The notes under the pieces were generated by a model. The model was not told the origin of the DNA, searched no databases, and saw only the letters and a program-made list of their open reading frames with translations. A stretch of DNA of 64,000 nt from assembly GCA_028871795.1 (NCBI GenBank), contig JAGWMG010000002.1, positions 1-64,000 of the forward strand. The letters are read 5' to 3'. The position numbers and the translations under genes were made by a program. Origin of the DNA: Alphaproteobacteria bacterium. GTDB lineage: Bacteria > Pseudomonadota > Alphaproteobacteria > Micropepsales > Micropepsaceae. Positions 61,638 through 64,000 of the stretch are shown one piece after another (the stretch's first letter is position 1; the number at the start of each line of letters is the position of its first letter).

Positions 61638-62201
61638 ATGGACAATGATGCCGCCGGTGAGGTGTTTACAGCGATCTTCATGATCGCGGTTATCGGGCTG
61701 CTCTGGTACGCCGCCTGGTGGCGCGCGAAGTACCGGCCTCCTTACGTCACCGACGAGCGGGGCGAACGGCAGCGGGTCATTAAGTGGAGCCACGGAATAC
61801 CGGTCTACAACCCCAAGACCTGGCAGCAGCGCGTACACGAAGAAACCATTCTTGCCTCGAAGCGCCGCTGGGCGATCCTCGGCAGCGCGCCGTTTGTGCT
61901 GGGACCAATATGGCTTGCCTACGAGGCCTATACGACGGGAGGCAATCCGTGGCTGGGGGTGGCAGCGGCCCCGCTCCTGCTTTACGGGGCCTTGCCATTC
62001 GGTTTGCTCTTCTTTCTCCCTAACGTCCTGAAGGAGCTGCTTTACCAATCGGGCTATCAGGGAATGGAGGGAGCCAAGGTTCTCGACCGCGCGCCCAAGG
62101 CGCAGCCGGGGCGCGAACTGGTTGAGACGCAGAAAGCCCACGGCGACGCGCAGCTTGCAAGCGAAGCGGAAGCCGTCGCCCTGCTGAATTCCAGGAAGTG
62201 A
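61638..62201 (+). CDS. Small membrane protein preceding the TraG-type ATPase
   Basis: 187 residues from ATG 61638, GGAGGG ten bases upstream. One hydrophobic helix near the N-terminus (FTAIFMIAVIGLLWYAAWW) and two near the middle (WAILGSAPFVLGPIWLAYEA and LGVAAAPLLLYGALPFGLLF) flank a cytosolic, basic region (VIKWSHGIPVYNPKTWQQRV). The C-terminal tail is soluble. It ends six bases before the coupling-protein gene. Because that ATPase has no membrane helices, this protein may be its separately encoded anchor. I know no named family. Confidence 0.6.
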   Translation: MDNDAAGEVFTAIFMIAVIGLLWYAAWWRAKYRPPYVTDERGERQRVIKWSHGIPVYNPKTWQQRVHEETILASKRRWAILGSAPFVLGPIWLAYEAYTTGGNPWLGVAAAPLLLYGALPFGLLFFLPNVLKELLYQSGYQGMEGAKVLDRAPKAQPGRELVETQKAHGDAQLASEAEAVALLNSRK

Positions 62202-62207
62202 ACCGCC

Positions 62208-63974
62208 ATGCGGCTGTTTGGAAAAAAGCCACAAGGCACTCAACAACAGATTTCTGATCCGGGTTCTTCGATCTATCTCGGGCGCTATCTCGACCTAACG
62301 AACAAAACATCCGGCACCGAACTCAGCTATGACGGCGAACGTCATTTGCTGCTGTTCGGCCCGAACGGTTCGGGCAAAGGCACGCGCCTTCTCGTCTCGA
62401 ACCTCCTTCGCCTCAGGGACCGATCGGTCGTCGTGATCGATCCCAAGGGCGAGCTGACGGCCATCACCGCCGACTATCGCCGCAGCATTGGCGATGTCGT
62501 TGTTCTCAATCCTTTCGATGTGCTCGATCTCGGCGGCTCGGGCTTTAATCCCCTGGCCTCCCTTGATCCTGATGTACCGACCTTTGTCGATGACGCGGCC
62601 GGCATCGGCGAAGCGCTCATCAAGATCGAAGACAAAGACCCGCACTGGTCGGAGAGTGCGCAAAGTCTCCTTGTCGCTCTCATCATGTGGGAAGTGCAGG
62701 AAGCGAAGCGTGAAGGCCGCACGCCCCTGCTCGAAAACGTCCGGCGCATGCTGACGGAGCCGAACGAATACGAGCGCGACGAAGACGGTAAGAACAAACT
62801 CGTGAAGGGCCTTCGCTTCACGGCGGCGAAGATGGCTGCAATGGGCGGATTCGAGATCGAAAGTCTCGTCGGGCGCTTTCTGCGCGACAGCGATGAGATT
62901 GCGAGCATTCAATCGACGGCGGACCGCCAGACGAACTGGATGCTGTCGCCACTTATGCGCGCCAACATGGCGAAGAATGATATCGACTTCGCCGATCTCA
63001 AGAAGCGCCCGATTACGGTCTATCTGATCCTGCCTGCCGAACGCATGCGGACGCATAGCGTCTGGCTCCGTCTCGTGATCGTTTCGGCCCTTCGCGCGCT
63101 CTACAAGCCCGGCGGGGTTCGCGCGCTCTTTATGCTTGATGAATTCGCGCAGCTCGGCCATCTCGCCCCCATCGAAGACGCCTTCGGCCTCGTGCGTGGC
63201 TACGGCGTCCAGCTATGGCCGGTTCTGCAAGACCTCAACCAGCTCAAGGCGCTCTACAAAGACCGCTGGGAAACCTTCGTCGGCAACGCGGGCGTCGTTC
63301 AGGGCTTCGCGCCGAACGATCTTACGACAGCGGAATGGATGAGCCGCCGTGCGGGCGAAACGACGGTTGCCGCCGCTGCGTACAACAGGGGCGACGCTCA
63401 ATCGAGCGCGGGTCACGGCTCGATGAGCCAGAGTTCGGGCCTTAGCTACAGCCAGGCCCGCCGTCCCCTCTTCCTCCCGCAAGAACTGATGGATTTCCGC
63501 GAAGGTTCGGGACTTCTGTGGCCCGCCGGCACGTCGAAGAGCGTGCCGTTCCTTGCACCGTCCTACTGGCAAGTGCCCGAACTGCAATCGCGCGCACAAA
63601 ATAATCCCTACTACCAATCCGCAACCACACCGCCTGCGCGCGCGCAGGTGCCAGCCCCCGCATCAGGCCGCACAAACAAACTCGTGACTGGCGCGCAAGC
63701 CATCGCAATCAAGTCGGCCCCGCACATAAAGCGCGGCGCGGCCTGGGCGGCGACGAACACAGTGAAGGTTGCGCGTTGGGCGGCGGAGACCGCCGCGCGC
63801 GAGTTGCCGCCGCTGATGCGCAGACTGCAAGCGTTCGCATTGCAGTGCGCCCGCGTCATACGCGACCAGTTTAATAAGTCCCGTCAAACTTCACCAAGAC
63901 TCGAACCACTGGCTGAACATGAAAAACTCGGCCCGCCGGTCGAGGCGGGCCGAGATGCAAGCGAGAGCGAGTGA
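62208..63974 (+). CDS. TraG/VirD4-type coupling ATPase without N-terminal membrane anchor
   Basis: 588 residues. Walker A GPNGSGKGTRLLVSNLLRL (about residues 51-58 for the loop), VVVIDPKGELTAITADYRRS, Walker B ALFMLDEFAQLGHLAPIEDA and GVVQGFAPNDLTTAEWMSRR are the TraG/VirD4 motifs. It should dock the relaxosome to a type IV channel. Typical members begin with two transmembrane helices; here the ATPase domain starts within 40 residues of the N-terminus and no hydrophobic helix precedes it. The last 120 residues are Pro/Ala-rich and basic (PARAQVPAPASG, IKRGAAWAATNTVK). The upstream membrane protein may replace the anchor. Confidence 0.85.
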   Translation: MRLFGKKPQGTQQQISDPGSSIYLGRYLDLTNKTSGTELSYDGERHLLLFGPNGSGKGTRLLVSNLLRLRDRSVVVIDPKGELTAITADYRRSIGDVVVLNPFDVLDLGGSGFNPLASLDPDVPTFVDDAAGIGEALIKIEDKDPHWSESAQSLLVALIMWEVQEAKREGRTPLLENVRRMLTEPNEYERDEDGKNKLVKGLRFTAAKMAAMGGFEIESLVGRFLRDSDEIASIQSTADRQTNWMLSPLMRANMAKNDIDFADLKKRPITVYLILPAERMRTHSVWLRLVIVSALRALYKPGGVRALFMLDEFAQLGHLAPIEDAFGLVRGYGVQLWPVLQDLNQLKALYKDRWETFVGNAGVVQGFAPNDLTTAEWMSRRAGETTVAAAAYNRGDAQSSAGHGSMSQSSGLSYSQARRPLFLPQELMDFREGSGLLWPAGTSKSVPFLAPSYWQVPELQSRAQNNPYYQSATTPPARAQVPAPASGRTNKLVTGAQAIAIKSAPHIKRGAAWAATNTVKVARWAAETAARELPPLMRRLQAFALQCARVIRDQFNKSRQTSPRLEPLAEHEKLGPPVEAGRDASESE

Positions 63975-64000
63975 TTACGCAGCTTTCTTCGGCGACACGG
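63975..64000 (-). CDS. C-terminal end of a further gene (cut by window)
   Basis: On the minus strand the last bases read V-S-P-K-K-A-A-stop, with the stop at 63975-63977, one base from the coupling-ATPase stop. The Lys/Ala-rich end is plausible for a protein C-terminus, but eight codons cannot support any identity. Confidence 0.25.

Larger units (their letters stand above)
52642..64000. mobile_element. Integrative/mobilisable element inserted at tRNA-Leu (left part)
   Basis: The boundary is the tRNA-Leu fragment. Contents: hairpin element, methylase-helicase-nuclease operon, relaxase, MobC, putative oriT and a TraG-type ATPase. No integrase and no mating-pair-formation genes are seen, so these must be beyond the window or the element must be mobilised in trans. 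The defence genes are visibly less GC-rich than the chromosome, while the mobilisation genes are closer to it. Confidence 0.8.

Overview
The window reads as high-GC chromosomal DNA of an alphaproteobacterium. The signs are an alphaproteobacterial-type SerC N-terminus with a structured serC leader, a short RpoH, a FixL/FixJ pair with a haem-PAS histidine, the small subunits CydX and CydP, and a ubiTUV locus. The gene set suggests a facultative anaerobe or microaerophile with respiratory flexibility, acyl-CoA catabolism and reductive pyrimidine breakdown. I cannot name the genus. From about 52.7 kb onward the base composition of the cargo genes becomes visibly more AT-rich and the gene content changes to defence and conjugation, which marks an integrated element.

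Layout. 0-7.8 kb: an IS1595-like end, tRNA-Glu(CUC), a JAMM peptidase, a small membrane protein, an RluD-type pseudouridine synthase, rpoH, a membrane-anchored cytochrome c with a Met-rich linker, a DUF488 protein, a mosaic of two duplicated gene ends, several unrecognised envelope proteins and a CPBP protease. 7.8-12.2 kb: serC-serA, preceded by tandem hairpins and a strong intrinsic-terminator-like hairpin that lies inside the first codons of serC; then an ICMT-like methyltransferase and an enoyl-CoA hydratase. 12.2-12.9 kb: a non-coding stretch with an IS-end-like relic and a nested hairpin. 12.9-17.5 kb: a bifunctional FTCD with an inserted C2H2-like finger, two acyl-CoA dehydrogenases and a chorismate mutase.

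17.6-35.7 kb is an oxygen and redox region: cydP-cydA-cydB-cydX (bd oxidase), fixL-fixJ plus a lone receiver, a PCuAC copper protein, ubiT-ubiU-ubiV (O2-independent ubiquinone synthesis), nfnA-nfnB (NADH/ferredoxin/NADP transhydrogenase), korA-korB (2-oxoacid:ferredoxin oxidoreductase) and a 735-residue protein that looks like a PFOR TPP domain without the TPP motif, carrying a C-terminal Fe-S ferredoxin-like tail. 35.8-43.6 kb is a complete reductive pyrimidine pathway: preT-preA, omega-transaminase, beta-ureidopropionase, NCS1 transporter and dihydropyrimidinase. 43.8-46.7 kb holds two secreted proteins of unknown role, one with PDZ and SUEL-lectin-like domains. 46.7-52.6 kb has a TetR regulator with a palindromic operator, a DmdC-like acyl-CoA dehydrogenase and the fused isobutyryl-CoA mutase IcmF.

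52.64 kb to the end is a mobile element whose left boundary is a 65-bp 3' fragment of tRNA-Leu(CAA). It carries a long-hairpin RNA or DNA element with a terminator, and a tight three-gene operon encoding an MmeI-like DNA methylase, a SF2 helicase and a GIY-YIG nuclease, which is a candidate poorly described restriction or anti-phage system. Mobilisation genes follow: a relaxase, MobC, a likely oriT, a small membrane protein and a TraG/VirD4 ATPase that lacks its own membrane anchor. The right end, with the integrase and the intact tRNA-Leu, must lie beyond the window.
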